The notes beneath the pieces were generated by a model. That model was not told the DNA's origin. It did no database searches and saw only the letters and a program-made list of their open reading frames with translations. Below are positions 23,173 through 35,832 of a stretch of DNA of 64,000 bases, in pieces. The position numbers and the translations under genes were made by a program. Each line of letters starts with the position of its first letter. Position 1 is the stretch's first letter. The stretch lies in the NCBI RefSeq assembly GCF_937616625.2, contig NC_065571.1:17796501-17860500 (forward strand), read 5' to 3'. This DNA comes from Mercurialis annua (Eukaryota > Streptophyta > Magnoliopsida > Malpighiales > Euphorbiaceae).

Positions 23173-26100
23173 TGTAATATCCCGTGTTTTTCCGTCATGG
23201 TTTTGTTGTGTTTCCGAATTAGTTTCGGATTATTAATGGTGTACTTAGCAAGTGTGAAACTTTAATTGGGGTTGGAGTTGTATCTTTTATGTGTCGCATG
23301 TGTCGTGTAAGTTTTCGATAGCGATTTGATTTGTATCCGGATTATAATCGAGGTTGTGTTCGTGTGCCTTCTAAATCTGACATGTTTTGACAAATCATTC
23401 ATATCTCCCAATTTCACCGTTGGATCGAGCTCATTTTTGGATATGATGTGAAGGACAAAAAGTTGACCGTTGGATCAAAATTTGAGAGGCATCGGAGTTG
23501 TGTGCGAACGCACACACAGTGTGCACGAACGCACACTATCCTTATGCGTTTTTTTTTCTTTTCAACTCTATATATATAATTCTGCTACACGTTTTGCTCT
23601 TTTTCTAAACCTAATTTTCCCTCAAACCCTAGCCGTCTCATCACCTTAAAACTCTCTGAAACTACTCATCCAAATCCTTTACTATTGCTTCACGAATCCG
23701 GTAAATTTTCACGTCCCTCTACATTGTGTTCATTCGTTCTTTTCGGTATCGTCTTGCCGTTTCTTAACTCATTATCTTCATGATTCTAGCATAAACCTGA
23801 GATGGAATTCTTCATTTCATCAGTACTAATCGTCCTCTTCAATCCTTGAACATAAAGTCCGAATTTGGTACGTGAAATCTATCAGTCTTATCGCCGTTAG
23901 GGCTCACCGCATTGATTGTTCTTTGCTGCTAATTCTTCTTATTAACTATTGCTGTTTGTATTGATTCTAATGGGCATGGATCTTGTGAATGTACGGCCGT
24001 TCCTCCCACGTTTTATCAGAATTATTTGGCCGCTGAATCATCAAGCTTTGTTGCTTCGAACGGTACGTTGATTCTTCAATTCGCTTTAGATGGTTGGCTA
24101 CCCTTTTTCTCTGTTGTTGCTGCCGTTGGTTTATGATTTGCTGCTAATTATTTGAGTCTTGGATTTTGGTAGTTTGTTGATTGTTTATGTACAATCACTT
24201 GAATTCAAATGCTTCGTATTGTTATGGCCCTTATGTGATTGGCAGTGTGATGTTTGATAGGTTTGAATCAATGAAATTCTTGCATAAATGGCTACTGATT
24301 CAATTGTTTGTTAGAGACAGCGAATGTGCATGTTTGGTCCCTGAGTTGTTTTATCTTAAACCATTTAATTCCTTAAGTTAAAGATTATCTTTTAATTGTT
24401 TGATTCCGTTTTTGGAGATTTCTTCTATATTGAAAGTTCGTCAATTTGGTAATATTATTTTTAAAATATAAAAATAATATTTGTGTTATTTAAATTAATA
24501 ATTGTTATTAATATTATATTATTTTATTTTGTTTTAAGATTTTGGCTTAATGTGCCAAATTGGCAAAATTACAAATTTGCCTTTGTATGTTTCTAAAAGT
24601 TTATTCAAGTTAAGTTTTATCTATCGGTTTTATTTCGAGGATAACTTTTTGATTTTGTTTGATATATAATTTAGAAAATTGAGATTGGGTAATTATATTG
24701 GCTTTCGAATATCAAAGTGGCTAAATTACAATTTAGTCTCTGAACGTTTTTATAACTTATTTAAGTAAGTTTTTGATTAATAACTTATATCTTGTTTTTA
24801 ATTATAAACAAAATTAATTAGTTTGATTTCGTATATCAAATTGGCTAAATTACAATTTAGCCCTTGAATATTTTTATAACTTAATTAAGTGGGTTTTTGG
24901 TTGGTAACTTTATGTTGTGTTTTAATTATAAATAAAAGCAATTAATTTGATTTCAAATATCAAATTGGCTAAAGTACACTTTAGTCCCTAATTTGCTAAA
25001 GTGCAATTTAGTCCCTAAACTTATTTGACTTATTTAATTAAGTTTTGATTTGTAACTTGGGTTACTTTGAATTGAAGTTATTGAGTTCCGCTTTTAAAAT
25101 GGTTTATTATTTTATGGAATTATTTTATAAATATAAACTCGGGTTTATATTTGATAAACGTTTTGAATCGGGTTAGACTTGGGTCACCCGACAAGTGAGG
25201 TTAGCTTGGTAGTTATTGGTAACTCGGCTAACCCACTATTTGGAAATTATTTATTATTTAAAATTATTAAATAATATTTATAAATTGAATTATAGCGAGA
25301 ACTCAATAGACTTATATTAATTGGGTTTTATTACCTAATGGGTATTATTGGTGTGTGCTTTGGACTATTTATTCCGACGTGTTATTGTGCTAGTCCTATG
25401 TGGTGTCTAGTACTCTTTAGAGTTAGGGCCTGATTTTAATAATTATTTTATTTGTCTAGACTCGTCTACTGTTCGTGCTTCAGAGGCGAACCAGAGTTAG
25501 TTGCTTGCCGGTATTTCACGCGGATTAGCAAGCAGTGAGTTTATATTTACTATTTACCGCTTTATTAAGTAAATTGTTATTTTAATATTAAATATATACT
25601 GTACGTATATTTCGAACTGTTTTTATATTATGGCTCTTAGTTGGAACATGCTACCTAATGGGCATCATTAGGACTGCGTGCGCACCGGTGTTGATCTGGG
25701 TAAGGTATATATGGAAATGTGGTAACTCGGTGTGAGCATAGCTCTCGGGACCAGGTAGAGTAACTCGGTGTAGCTCAGCTCTCGGGACTCTGGTATAAGT
25801 GTGGTCGGTGGTAACTCGGTGTAGCTCAGCTCTCGGGACCAGACCTATTGGATTATGTTTATTATTTAGAATTGTGGATTAGGGTTCCAACTATTATCTG
25901 TAATATCGTTATTAAATGTTTTAAATGTTTCAAAGGTTTTCCACTTAATAAATGTAAATAGTGGTATGAACTCATCTCAGTATATCTGACCCCGTTGTTT
26001 TCCCAATTTTTCCCAGGGTTATGATCTGAGAGAGTCTGGTGATCTCCGCATTTACTTTTCCTCGGAGGTTCCATTTATTTTGATAAACTGTCAAACTATT

Positions 26101-26434
26101 TTATTCTTAGACCGCAGTAGTTGACTAGACGTCTTTTTTATTGTTACAGTTGTTTGTCGGATTGGTCTGACTGGTTATATTGCTCTGGCATGTTATGTAT
26201 TTATTTCGGATTATTTATGTTATGCCTATTTTAGACCCAAAATTGAATAAGCATGTTATATTAACTGTTGATTATTATAACTGCTAGTTTAGGCTGAAGT
26301 CTCGGTTGCCCTCGAGCATTGGTTTTCTGCAGGTTTATGTGTTTATGAATTAAATGAAAGGCTAGCTACGGGTTTCGGTACTACATTACCCATACCCTAG
26401 CGCCGGTCGCGATTCATGAAAATGGGTCGTGACA
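23173..26434 (+). repeat. LARD2 5' LTR
   Basis: Begins TGTAATATCC and ends GTCGTGACA. It has the same order of parts as the LARD1 LTR: palindrome pair at 23500-23536, TATA run near 23570, leader, donor-like CCGGTAAAT near 23698, the triple ACTCGGTGTAGC block (about 25720-25840) and acceptor-like TTTTCTGCAG near 26333. Compared with LARD1 it has a different stretch just after the leader (about 23720-24420) and extra tandem units at 24595-25080. Confidence 0.94.
24595..25080 (+). repeat. Tandem repeat of about 124 bp inside the LARD2 LTR
   Basis: Degenerate units start near 24595, 24719, 24843 and 24967. Each carries a palindromic GGCTAAATTACAATTTAG segment followed by CTTATTTAA-type sequence. 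The period is about 124 bp. The same array is in the 3' LTR (about 32165-32650). LARD1 has only two comparable segments, so unit number differs between subfamilies. Confidence 0.7.
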
Positions 26435-29400
26435 AACTTGGTATCAGAGCTTTGGTTTCAAACCAAGGCCATTGCTTGCTATGTGTTTACTCTGTTAAGT
26501 ATTGTTGTGTCTTAGGAACTACTGCGGAATTAGGATTCGTGTCTTGTCTTTTAAACGCCATCATTTGTTTTCAAACCTTCAGCCTACATCCTATAGGTGA
26601 TGTCTGTCAGTCCTTATTTGGTCTTGATGCTTTGATTGACAATTTATTTCGCTTGGATGTTAATTGTTGTGTTTTATCATGTTGAGATTATTTTACTTGG
26701 GTGATTATAATTGCTTTTGATTTCTCGGGAAATCATAGGTTGGTAAATTTTCCTAAAGACTCATACTTGGGTATGATGTTTGATAAAATTTATGGTAGTG
26801 ATACAATTATTTTACGTGATGCGTTGAACTGCTTTTGCCTTGTTAATAAAGTACATCTTGGCTTTGGCCTCAATTGTTGATGTTAAATGTGATCGTATGT
26901 TGGACGTTTGCCTTGTTTTCTATTAAAGAAATTTGGGGTTAAATTTTTTAAACGTGTTTTGGTGGTCATACATTACTTTGATCAAATGTCGTTATATAAT
27001 TTTCATTGAGAATAATTGTTTTATCTAATTTGTGTGTAGACACATATTCATAAGAGAAGTTTGGTTCAAAAAAAAAAATCTTAAAAGTTTGATTTTTGGT
27101 TAAGTTACCAGTAAAAAGAAATTCTGATATTTTTAAATTTTATGCTAGGTTTGATGTTAACAAGCGATGATTTCCAAATGATATTCTTCTGTGAAAATTC
27201 ATGGTTTTGAGAATTTTAACGTTGAATTTTTTCTACCATGTTGAGGTATATCAACATTTTGAAATTTTTGGGATTTACGGAATAAATGTTTGAAATCAAA
27301 GATTTCTCACTTGAGTTTTAAATTACCGTTTAGCGGTTGGGTTAAGTTGAGCTCTCAATTTTGAAAGGATGGAAATTTTATTAAAAATATTTTTCCGGTT
27401 TTACATATATTTTGAACACGTTTATTAAACGATTGTTTGGGGTTTGACTTGGGTCACCCGAATTTAGGAGTTGAGCTTGGTAGTCGTAATGACTCGGCTA
27501 GCTCGATGATTTTATGATTTGAGATACTTGGGTATCCGTTTTAAAGCAACTGATTAATAAGAAGAGGTTTTTACAATTGTGATTTTGTTTTAACCGTGGG
27601 GCTCAACAAAATTTGGAAGTTTTCGTATTTGATTTTAATTTCAAAACGAATTTTGAAACGTACTATTAAAGGATGATATAATTACATGGTGATTTTGTAA
27701 TGAGGTTTTGAAAAGATATGTTGTGATAGATACCTGATGTTTGGTTTGAGTGTGAGTCAAACTTTGTTCAGACCCCGTTTTGATATAGTATCAAGTGGGG
27801 ATAAGCTGGGTTTGCTATTTTGTTTTATGAATCGAAATCCTTAGATTTCGATATCGAGGAAGATGAGGGAGATATTCCCTTGGGTTGGATTATGATATCT
27901 GATTATCCTAGATCGGATATTGAAAACTCTGAACCGAGAAGATAAATCGGTGTATTAATGCACTGGAGTTTCCATCAAGTCTGATGATGCGATGCGGGAG
28001 CTGGCGGTAAATTTGGTAGGAACGTTTTGATGTGTTATTTCTTTGGGATTGAGTTTCGATTAGAGTTTAGGGTAGTTTGATTTTTATGCGGAAGAGTTGT
28101 AACGAAATTTTAGGTTAAATTGTTTTATAGCATCGAGTGTTGCTAGATTTCAAGTAAGGAATATTGAGAAATATTTTGAGGTTATCGAGGGCACATCTCA
28201 CAAGTGTAACGTCTAGCAAATGTTTTATTGAGAAATGGATTTCAAAGATTAATTTGATGAAATATTTGAAATATTTTCAACACATAATTGTGCCCAGACA
28301 TATCATGAACATGCATTTTGAATGTCACGAATAGGTTTGCATTAAACACAGAGTTGTTCACTAAATATAAATAAATTAATAATTGATACATGCATAATAG
28401 CACATGCATCACGTGCATAGAAATTATTAGGGTTGGATGCAACTCTTTGGGGATGAGAGATGTCATCACCCGGGCGCACAATTATGTAAGATGAATTTTA
28501 TCGATAAATTGTTTTGAGGAAGATGTTTTGAAACGAACTCGCGAGTCACATTGTGATATATTTATTTATAAAGTTGTTGGATTTCAAATGATTTTAAACT
28601 GTTATCGAAAGGTAGCTAGACAAATACTCTGTGATGATGGTGATGGGTATTGGACGATTATGTTGTGAGATATTGGTCTGTAGAATTAGAATCTTGTGGT
28701 TATGAGTAAGAATGATTTTGAGATTCGAGATATAGTTGTGCTATGTGCGGTATAGTGTATTTTAGAGTAGAAAGCTCCATGGTAAATAAGGATTTTATGG
28801 ATTAAGAATGTTGGTTATGCTCCATGTGTATATATGCACTATATTTTTGTTTTAAACGGAACTTTATCTTTCTAGATTTGAAATTGTCCAAAAATTTGAT
28901 ATATTGATATAGGGAATGTTTATAAACAAGAAAGTTATATTGCTGATTTTACTTTCTGAGGAAAGGGAGAAATTTGTCAAAGTTGATTCAAGAAGGGATA
29001 ATAAATTTTCCGCTTAAGCGATGTCTTCAAATAGTGTTTTGTTTGAGAAAATTTAGAAGCGATTTAAAATTTTGGTATGTTTGAAACATCAATATGTATT
29101 TTGAATACGGAAAATTCTGCCACAGTTGGCTTTTAAAGTATAAATTATTTAAAAAGTGTTTTAACGAGTTTGATTTAAGAGAACATAAATTTTTGACAGT
29201 TGAACTGTTTATAAATTTGCAAATATATTAGAAGTAAGAAAAAAAAATTTCAGATTTTAAACGTGGAGGTTTTGAAATTTTTTTTAAGTGTTTGCAGAAC
29301 CGGTGGTTTTTCAAGGGTAAAAGTATTTCAATTTCGAAATGGAAAACGAGGTGTAAGACGTATAGTCTTTTAAACAAAGTAGAAATTTTTTTTTTGTATA

Positions 29401-30749
29401 TAAAATATTTGGTATTAAAAGATTTTATACCCACAGGAGTTGGTTTCGAGCATAACTAACTATCCGGTCGTAGTAAACTGGTCCTTATGATCTCTCGTTG
29501 TATATAAGGTTATAATCAATTGATTGAATAATTTTGTGAATTTGAGTTTTATTTGAATATATGAGTTAGCTAATTCGAGATTCGAGGATCGTAGTATATA
29601 GGTTTCGACAACCAATATTGGTTGATCGATTTTGTTGATTGATGGTAGTATAGTAATGTTTGGATATTGTTCGGGTCAGTACTTGAACCCTTAGTGTGGG
29701 CGACAAAATTTTTGTTAAGTTATGCAATTTAAGTGAGATGCATTCGATGCTCAGTTTAGTTGCGTCGTTATGTTTCTGAATGATTGAAGGAGTCATTGTG
29801 TTTGAGATTATTTATTACTCATCTAGAGGTTTTATTATTATGAGTTCATATTTCTTGGAAATAACGGTATGCGTTTTTGTGTTTCATAATTTACGAAGTT
29901 GATTGTATTATCGAATTTGATGTTAGTCATTTGACTGAATGATCCTAATAGTGTTGTATTTTGATATTGAGGTTTTATAGTTGTTAAGATTTGAGCTGGT
30001 TTTGGAAGCCACTTCGGTATAGAGTAATTGTGACTCTCAATTGGATAATTGTTGATTATTCACATTGGGTTGATCGAGTAAGCGTTAGAGCACCAAGTTG
30101 TTAGAATCGAAATTTTGCGCATATGTGTGTTGTGACGGTTATAGTGCAAATCAGTTTCAGATTAAAAATTCGAGGTTGAATTTTTCATAGGTTGGGAAGA
30201 ATGTAATACCCAATATGTTTATGGCGTGTTTCGTCTTGTGTTGACCTTCTATGGGTGGAAGTTTTGATTAGAGTCATCATTGATAGAGATTCGAGGTTGG
30301 TTCTTGTTTATCCTAAAGTATTCCATTAGAGCTTTATGTGGGAGAGTTTGTATTTCCTCGTTGATTTCACCTAGATCTGGCGTTATCGTTTTATGTTAAA
30401 TGAAAGTTAGTATTGATACGTTTTGTAACAATTGTAGATTGTTTGGCTTGCAAGTGGTTGTATTGAACCTGTTGAGTTTTGCTTACGCAAGTGCTTTGGT
30501 CGCTAAGCACGAAATTCCTACAATTACAGTTTGGGTTGGTTACTTGGTTAAGGAATATTCTTGAGAGACAGAGTTCGTTATGCCGAGTTGTTATCATTGT
30601 TGTCCTTGTTTACCTTCGGTATCTTGTGGATGTGTTTCTACATTTGTTATGGGCGTTCTGTTCAGATTGGCGTGTAGTTTTGTGATATGTTATACGACGA
30701 TTGTTTTAGTTTTTAATTCGAGGACGAATTTCATATAAGTTGGGGAGAT
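26435..30749 (+). other. LARD2 internal region, non-coding
   Basis: 4.3 kb from primer site to polypurine tract, similar along its length to the LARD1 interior. The frame beginning just after the LTR end at 26416 spans LTR, primer site and leader, and is not credible as a protein. No gag zinc knuckle, DTG protease, YxDD or integrase motif was found in any frame. Confidence 0.85.
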
Positions 30750-33700
30750 TGTAATATCCCGTGTTTTTCCGTCATGGTTTTGTTGTGTTTCCGAATTAGT
30801 TTCGGATTATTAATGGTGTACTTAGCAAGTGTGAAACTTTAATTGGGGTTGGAGTTGTATCTTTTATGTGTCGCATGTGTCGTGTAAGTTTTCGATAGCG
30901 ATTTGATTTGTATCCGGATTATAATCGAGGTTGTGTTCGTGTGCCTTCTAAATCTGACATGTTTTGACAAATCATTCATATCTCCCAATTTCACCGTTGG
31001 ATCGAGCTCATTTTTGGATATGATGTGAAGGACAAAAAGTTGACCGTTGGATCAAAATTTGAGAGGCATCGGAGTTGTGTGCGAACGCACACACAGTGTG
31101 CACGAACGCACACTATCCTTATGCGTTTTTTTTTCTTTTCAACTCTATATATATAATTCTGCTACACGTTTTGCTCTTTTTCTAAACCTAATTTTCCCTC
31201 AAACCCTAGCCGTCTCATCACCTTAAAACTCTCTGAAACTACTCATCCAAATCCTTTACTATTGCTTCACGAATCCGGTAAATTTTCACGTCCCTCTACA
31301 TTGTGTTCATTCGTTCTTTTCGGTATCGTCTTGCCGTTTCTTAACTCATTATCTTCATGATTCTAGCATAAACCTGAGATGGAATTCTTCATTTCATCAG
31401 TACTAATCGTCCTCTTCAATCCTTGAACATAAAGTCCGAATTTGGTACGTGAAATCTATCAGTCTTATCGCCGTTAGGGCTCACCGCATTGATTGTTCTT
31501 TGCTGCTAATTCTTCTTATTAACTATTGCTGTTTGTATTGATTCTAATGGGCATGGATCTTGTGAATGTACGGCCGTTCCTCCCACGTTTTATCAGAATT
31601 ATTTGGCCGCTGAATCATCAAGCTTTGTTGCTTCGAACGGTACGTTGATTCTTCAATTCGCTTTAGATGGTTGGCTACCCTTTTTCTCTGTTGTTGCTGC
31701 CGTTGGTTTATGATTTGCTGCTAATTATTTGAGTCTTGGATTTTGGTAGTTTGTTGATTGTTTATGTACAATCACTTGAATTCAAATGCTTCGTATTGTT
31801 ATGGCCCTTATGTGATTGGCAGTGTGATGTTTGATAGGTTTGAATCAATGAAATTCTTGCATAAATGGCTACTGATTCAATTGTTTGTTAGAGACAGCGA
31901 ATGTGCATGTTTGGTCCCTGAGTTGTTTTATCTTAAACCATTTAATTCCTTAAGTTAAAGATTATCTTTTAATTGTTTGATTCCGTTTTTGGAGATTTCT
32001 TCTATATTGAAAGTTCGTCAATTTGGTAATATTATTTTTAAAATATAAAAATAATATTTGTGTTATTTAAATTAATAATTGTTATTAATATTATTTTATT
32101 TTGTTTTAAGATTTTGGCTTAATGTGCCAAATTGGCAAAATTACAAATTTGCCTTTGTATGTTTCTAAAAGTTTATTCAAGTTAAGTTTTATCTATCGGT
32201 TTTATTTCGAGGATAACTTTTTGATTTTGTTTGATATATAATTTAGAAAATTGAGATTGGGTAATTATATTGGCTTTCGAATATCAAAGTGGCTAAATTA
32301 CAATTTAGTCTCTGAACGTTTTTATAACTTATTTAAGTAAGTTTTTGATTAATAACTTATATCTTGTTTTTAATTATAAACAAAATTAATTAGTTTGATT
32401 TCGTATATCAAATTGGCTAAATTACAATTTAGCCCTTGAATATTTTTATAACTTAATTAAGTGGGTTTTTGGTTGGTAACTTTATGTTGTGTTTTAATTA
32501 TAAATAAAAGCAATTAATTTGATTTCAAATATCAAATTGGCTAAAGTACACTTTAGTCCCTAATTTGCTAAAGTGCAATTTAGTCCCTAAACTTATTTGA
32601 CTTATTTAATTAAGTTTTGATTTGTAACTTGGGTTACTTTGAATTGAAGTTATTGAGTTCCGCTTTTAAAATGGTTTATTATTTTATGGAATTATTTTAT
32701 AAATATAAACTCGGGTTTATATTTGATAAACGTTTTGAATCGGGTTAGACTTGGGTCACCCGACAAGTGAGGTTAGCTTGGTAGTTATTGGTAACTCGGC
32801 TAACCCACTATTTGGAAATTATTTATTATTTAAAATTATTAAATAATATTTATAAATTGAATTATAGCGAGAACTCAATAGACTTATATTAATTGGGTTT
32901 TATTACCTAATGGGTATTATTGGTGTGTGCTTTGGACTATTTATTCCGACGTGTTATTGTGCTAGTCCTATGTGGTGTCTAGTACTCTTTAGAGTTAGTG
33001 CCTGATTTTAATAATTATTTTATTTGTCTAGACTCGTCTACTGTTCGTGCTTCAGAGGCGAACCAGAGTTAGTTGCTTGCCGGTATTTCACGCGGATTAG
33101 CAAGCAGTGAGTTTATATTTACTATTTACCGCTTTATTAAGTAAATTGTTATTTTAATATTAAATATATACTGTACGTATATTTCGAACTGTTTTTATAT
33201 TATGGCTCTTAGTTGGAACATGCTACCTAATGGGCATCATTAGGACTGCGTGCGCACCGGTGTTGATCTGGGTAAGGTATATATGGAAATGTGGTAACTC
33301 GGTGTGAGCATAGCTCTCGGGACCAGGTAGAGTAACTCGGTGTAGCTCAGCTCTCGGGACTCTGGTATAAGTGTGGTCGGTGGTAACTCGGTGTAGCTCA
33401 GCTCTCGGGACCAGACCTATTGGATTATGTTTATTATTTAGAATTGTGGATTAGGGTTCCAACTATTATCTGTAATATCGTTATTAAATGTTTTAAATGT
33501 TTCAAAGGTTTTCCACTTAATAAATGTAAATAGTGGTATGAACTCATCTCAGTATATCTGACCCCGTTGTTTTCCCAATTTTTCCCAGGGTTATGATCTG
33601 AGAGAGTCTGGTGATCTCCGCATTTACTTTTCCTCGGAGGTTCCATTTATTTTGATAAACTGTCAAACTATTTTATTCTTAGACCGCAGTAGTTGACTAG

Positions 33701-34006
33701 ACGTCTTTTTTATTGTTACAGTTGTTTGTCGGATTGGTCTGACTGGTTATATTGCTCTGGCATGTTATGTATTTATTTCGGATTATTTATGTTATGCCTA
33801 TTTTAGACCCAAAATTGAATAAGCATGTTATATTAACTGTTGATTATTATAACTGCTAGTTTAGGCTGAAGTCTCGGTTGCCCTCGAGCATTGGTTTTCT
33901 GCAGGTTTATGTGTTTATGAATTAAATGAAAGGCTAGCTACGGGTTTCGGTACTACATTACCCATACCCTAGCGCCGGTCGCGATTCATGAAAATGGGTC
34001 GTGACA
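30750..34006 (+). repeat. LARD2 3' LTR
   Basis: 3,257 bp, nearly identical to the 5' LTR apart from a 5-bp deletion in an AT run (near 32090) and one base near 32998. It is flanked by the polypurine tract on the left and the duplicated target ATAAA on the right. Confidence 0.94.
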
Positions 34007-34089
34007 ATAAAGGTGTCACAATGAAAAAATCAATCTGAACCAATCCAAGATCAAGTTGAAAACATAATGAAAAAATACGGGGTATTACA

Positions 34090-34738
34090 TCTTGCATGTA
34101 TTATTACTACATGAAATGACCCAGTTAAGTTAGATGTCATAGTTTTGTGCCTTTGTTTTTTTTGAAAGAATGTACGCTTGACCATCTTTCAAATTTGATG
34201 CTTAAAAGAAATGGTCTAATTCGAACATATAAGTTGTCTAACTCTTTCATATGATATTCAAATTCATTCTCGATGTATGCTTTGACTATTGAAAAAAATA
34301 TAACATTATGTAGATGTTACTTTTTAATTCATTAACAATAGTGATAAATCATGAGGAAGGAGACGATACTGTCGTTGATTTGGTATGTTTTGTGTATATG
34401 GGATCTTTTTTTATTTGAGTTTTACTAAAAAGAAAAAAATCTCGTGATTAAGAATAAAATATGGAGACATGCACATGTCATAAGGTGATTGGTTTTCCTT
34501 ATAACATTGAGATTCTGTTAGCGTGGATCCCGTGGGATAAATATTTTGTTAGTGATGATGTCATGCGCGCGTGTCCTCATCCTATTATAATGGTATTAAT
34601 GTGAAGTTTTTGTTTTATGTGGTTTGCTGGTAATGTTAAATAGTTGAGCTGAATGACAGTTGTTGTAATTGTAGCTAATTTTTGGTAATTTTGTGTTCTT
34701 CTCAAAATAATTTAGTTTAATACTAGTACTATAATAAA
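34090..34738. other. Intergenic DNA, no feature recognised
   Basis: AT-rich sequence between the end of the old LARD and a MITE. No protein domain, RNA gene or terminal repeat is visible. The short frames overlap the following MITE. Confidence 0.6.
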
Positions 34739-35100
34739 GGGGTATTGGCGAAACAAATTCCAAAGATTCATTTTTTTTTTGTGATTTAAGCCTAACGTTT
34801 AAAACTTTACGAAACAAATTCTAACCTTTCCAATTTTTGCAAGTTGTAGCCCAAGTTCAAATTACCGCCATTTTGTCATTTTTTTTAGGCAACAAGTTGC
34901 AAAAATGCGAATGTTGGTATTTTATTTGCTAAATTTTAAAACATTGTGATTTAATATACCAATATTATGGCTGCCACATAAGCAAATAGCCAGAAAACAA
35001 TTTGCGAAAATCGGAAAGGTTATAATTTGTTTCGTAAAATTTTAAACATTAGACTTAAATAACAAAAAAAAATGTTGGGATTTGTTTTGCCAACACCCCC
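34739..35100. mobile_element. MITE with long TIRs and near-perfect 9-bp TSD (Mutator-like type)
   Basis: The left end GGGGTATTGGCGAAACAAAT is matched in inverted form at the right end, with few mismatches over roughly 95 bp per arm. The flanks TATAATAAA (34730-34738) and TATTATAAA (35101-35109) agree at eight of nine bases, consistent with an aged 9-bp duplication. Its sequence is unlike the MITE at 119-485. It lies about 730 bp upstream of the TGD4-like start codon. Confidence 0.82.
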
Positions 35101-35159
35101 TATTATAAATAGTTACAATAATTTTTTAAATTTTAATTATTAATTTTTATATTTTAGAA

Positions 35160-35450
35160 TAAATATTTATAATTTTTTTGTTTAGTGTTAAACAAATTTA
35201 TTAGAAAAGTAAATTGTATATTTATAATTGAATTTCATAGTGAGGTAAATATTAGTCAAAAATCAATTAACAAAATAAAAAATATCAAAACACTTGATAA
35301 ATGAAGAAATATTTGTAAATTTCTTGTTCAGTTTTAACAAATTTATTAGAAAAGTAAATTGTATCATTATAATTTAATTTCATAACTGAGGTAAATATTA
35401 GTAAAAAATTAGTTAACAAAATAAAAATATCAAAACACTTGATAAATGAA
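35160..35450. repeat. Two-copy tandem duplication, unit about 145 bp
   Basis: The segment around AACAAATTTATTAGAAAAGT occurs at 35191 and 35336, and both copies continue through AGGTAAATATTAGT to ATCAAAACACTTGATAAATG. The copies differ by scattered substitutions and small indels. It lies in the upstream region of the TGD4-like gene. Confidence 0.8.
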
Positions 35451-35469
35451 TTTTTTTAAGAATGTTAAC

Positions 35470-35832
35470 CTTTAATAATCGAATTATTCTACATCTTCAT
35501 CCCCCACTATGTAAGCGTTTATTAGACCTGAAAATAAGAAAAGAAAAGAAAATATCAAAATATATCCATAGGTAAGTTGGTCTACGTGGCGGCACTTCAA
35601 TATATGTGCGCATTACGCACGCCACCTCTTTTCTTTTCACTTTCTCGGCGTTTGTTTTCTCATCTGCCAAACACTCCCCAATCTATCATCCAACTTTCCA
35701 AATCTCAATCTCAATTTTACTAGATTGACACTGTCACTGCCCAGTAATCTTCTTAGCTTAATACCCATCAACGTATTTCCCTCAAAACCCTAAAAAGAAT
35801 TAGAAATCATATGAATTGATAAAATTTTAAAA
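35470..35832 (+). promoter_or_regulatory. Promoter and 5' leader of the TGD4-like gene
   Basis: An ACGT-core element TACGTGGC (35583-35590) lies about 245 bp upstream of the start codon. The stretch then becomes pyrimidine-rich (CTCTTTTCTTTTC near 35626), as in plant 5' leaders. No clear TATA box is seen. A minimal upstream frame ATG AAT TGA lies at 35811-35819, 13 bases before the main ATG. The transcription start is not determined. Confidence 0.4.

Larger units (their letters stand above)
23173..34006 (+). mobile_element. LARD2: full-length, very young non-coding LTR retrotransposon
   Basis: This 10,834-bp element has LTRs at 23173-26434 (3,262 bp) and 30750-34006 (3,257 bp). The target duplication ATAAA is perfect (23168-23172 and 34007-34011), the primer site TGGTATCAGAGC is at 26439-26450 and the polypurine tract AAGTTGGGGAGAT at 30737-30749. 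By eye the LTRs differ by one 5-bp deletion near 32090 and one base near 32998, so this insertion appears even younger than LARD1. LTR and internal sequences are related to LARD1 but clearly diverged, so the two come from separate source copies. No coding domain is seen. Confidence 0.95.
2575..34089 (-). mobile_element. Old non-coding LTR retrotransposon (LARD type), host of two younger LARD insertions
   Basis: Read on the minus strand, the 5' LTR runs 34089-21590 (interrupted by LARD2). It is followed by a primer site like the 3' end of initiator Met tRNA (complement of TGATACCA near 21577-21584, with one base different from the usual form). The internal region is 21589-21498 plus 11138-6888 (about 4.3 kb, split by LARD1). 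The polypurine tract is at 6888-6900 and the 3' LTR runs 6887-2575 (split by a hAT element). The two internal pieces join smoothly when compared with the corresponding LARD1 sequence after its primer site. No gag or pol is recognisable. The flanks GTTTG (2570-2574) and TCTTG (34090-34094) do not match, and the two LTRs differ in their 5' halves, so this may be a recombinant of two elements. Confidence 0.78.
21590..34089 (-). repeat. 5' LTR (LTR-B) of the old minus-strand LARD, shortened and split by LARD2
   Basis: On the minus strand it starts TGTAATACCCCG (34089) and ends GGATCGTGACA (21590). The remaining pieces are 34089-34012 and 23172-21590, about 1.66 kb. The 3' half closely matches LTR-A. 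The 5' part (23172-22805) is diverged but still alignable with LARD1, sharing TATGTGTCACATG and CCATATCTCCCA. Roughly 1.2-1.5 kb present in the other LTRs is missing at the junction near 22803. The frame at 22963-23265 is LTR sequence, not a gene. Confidence 0.75.
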
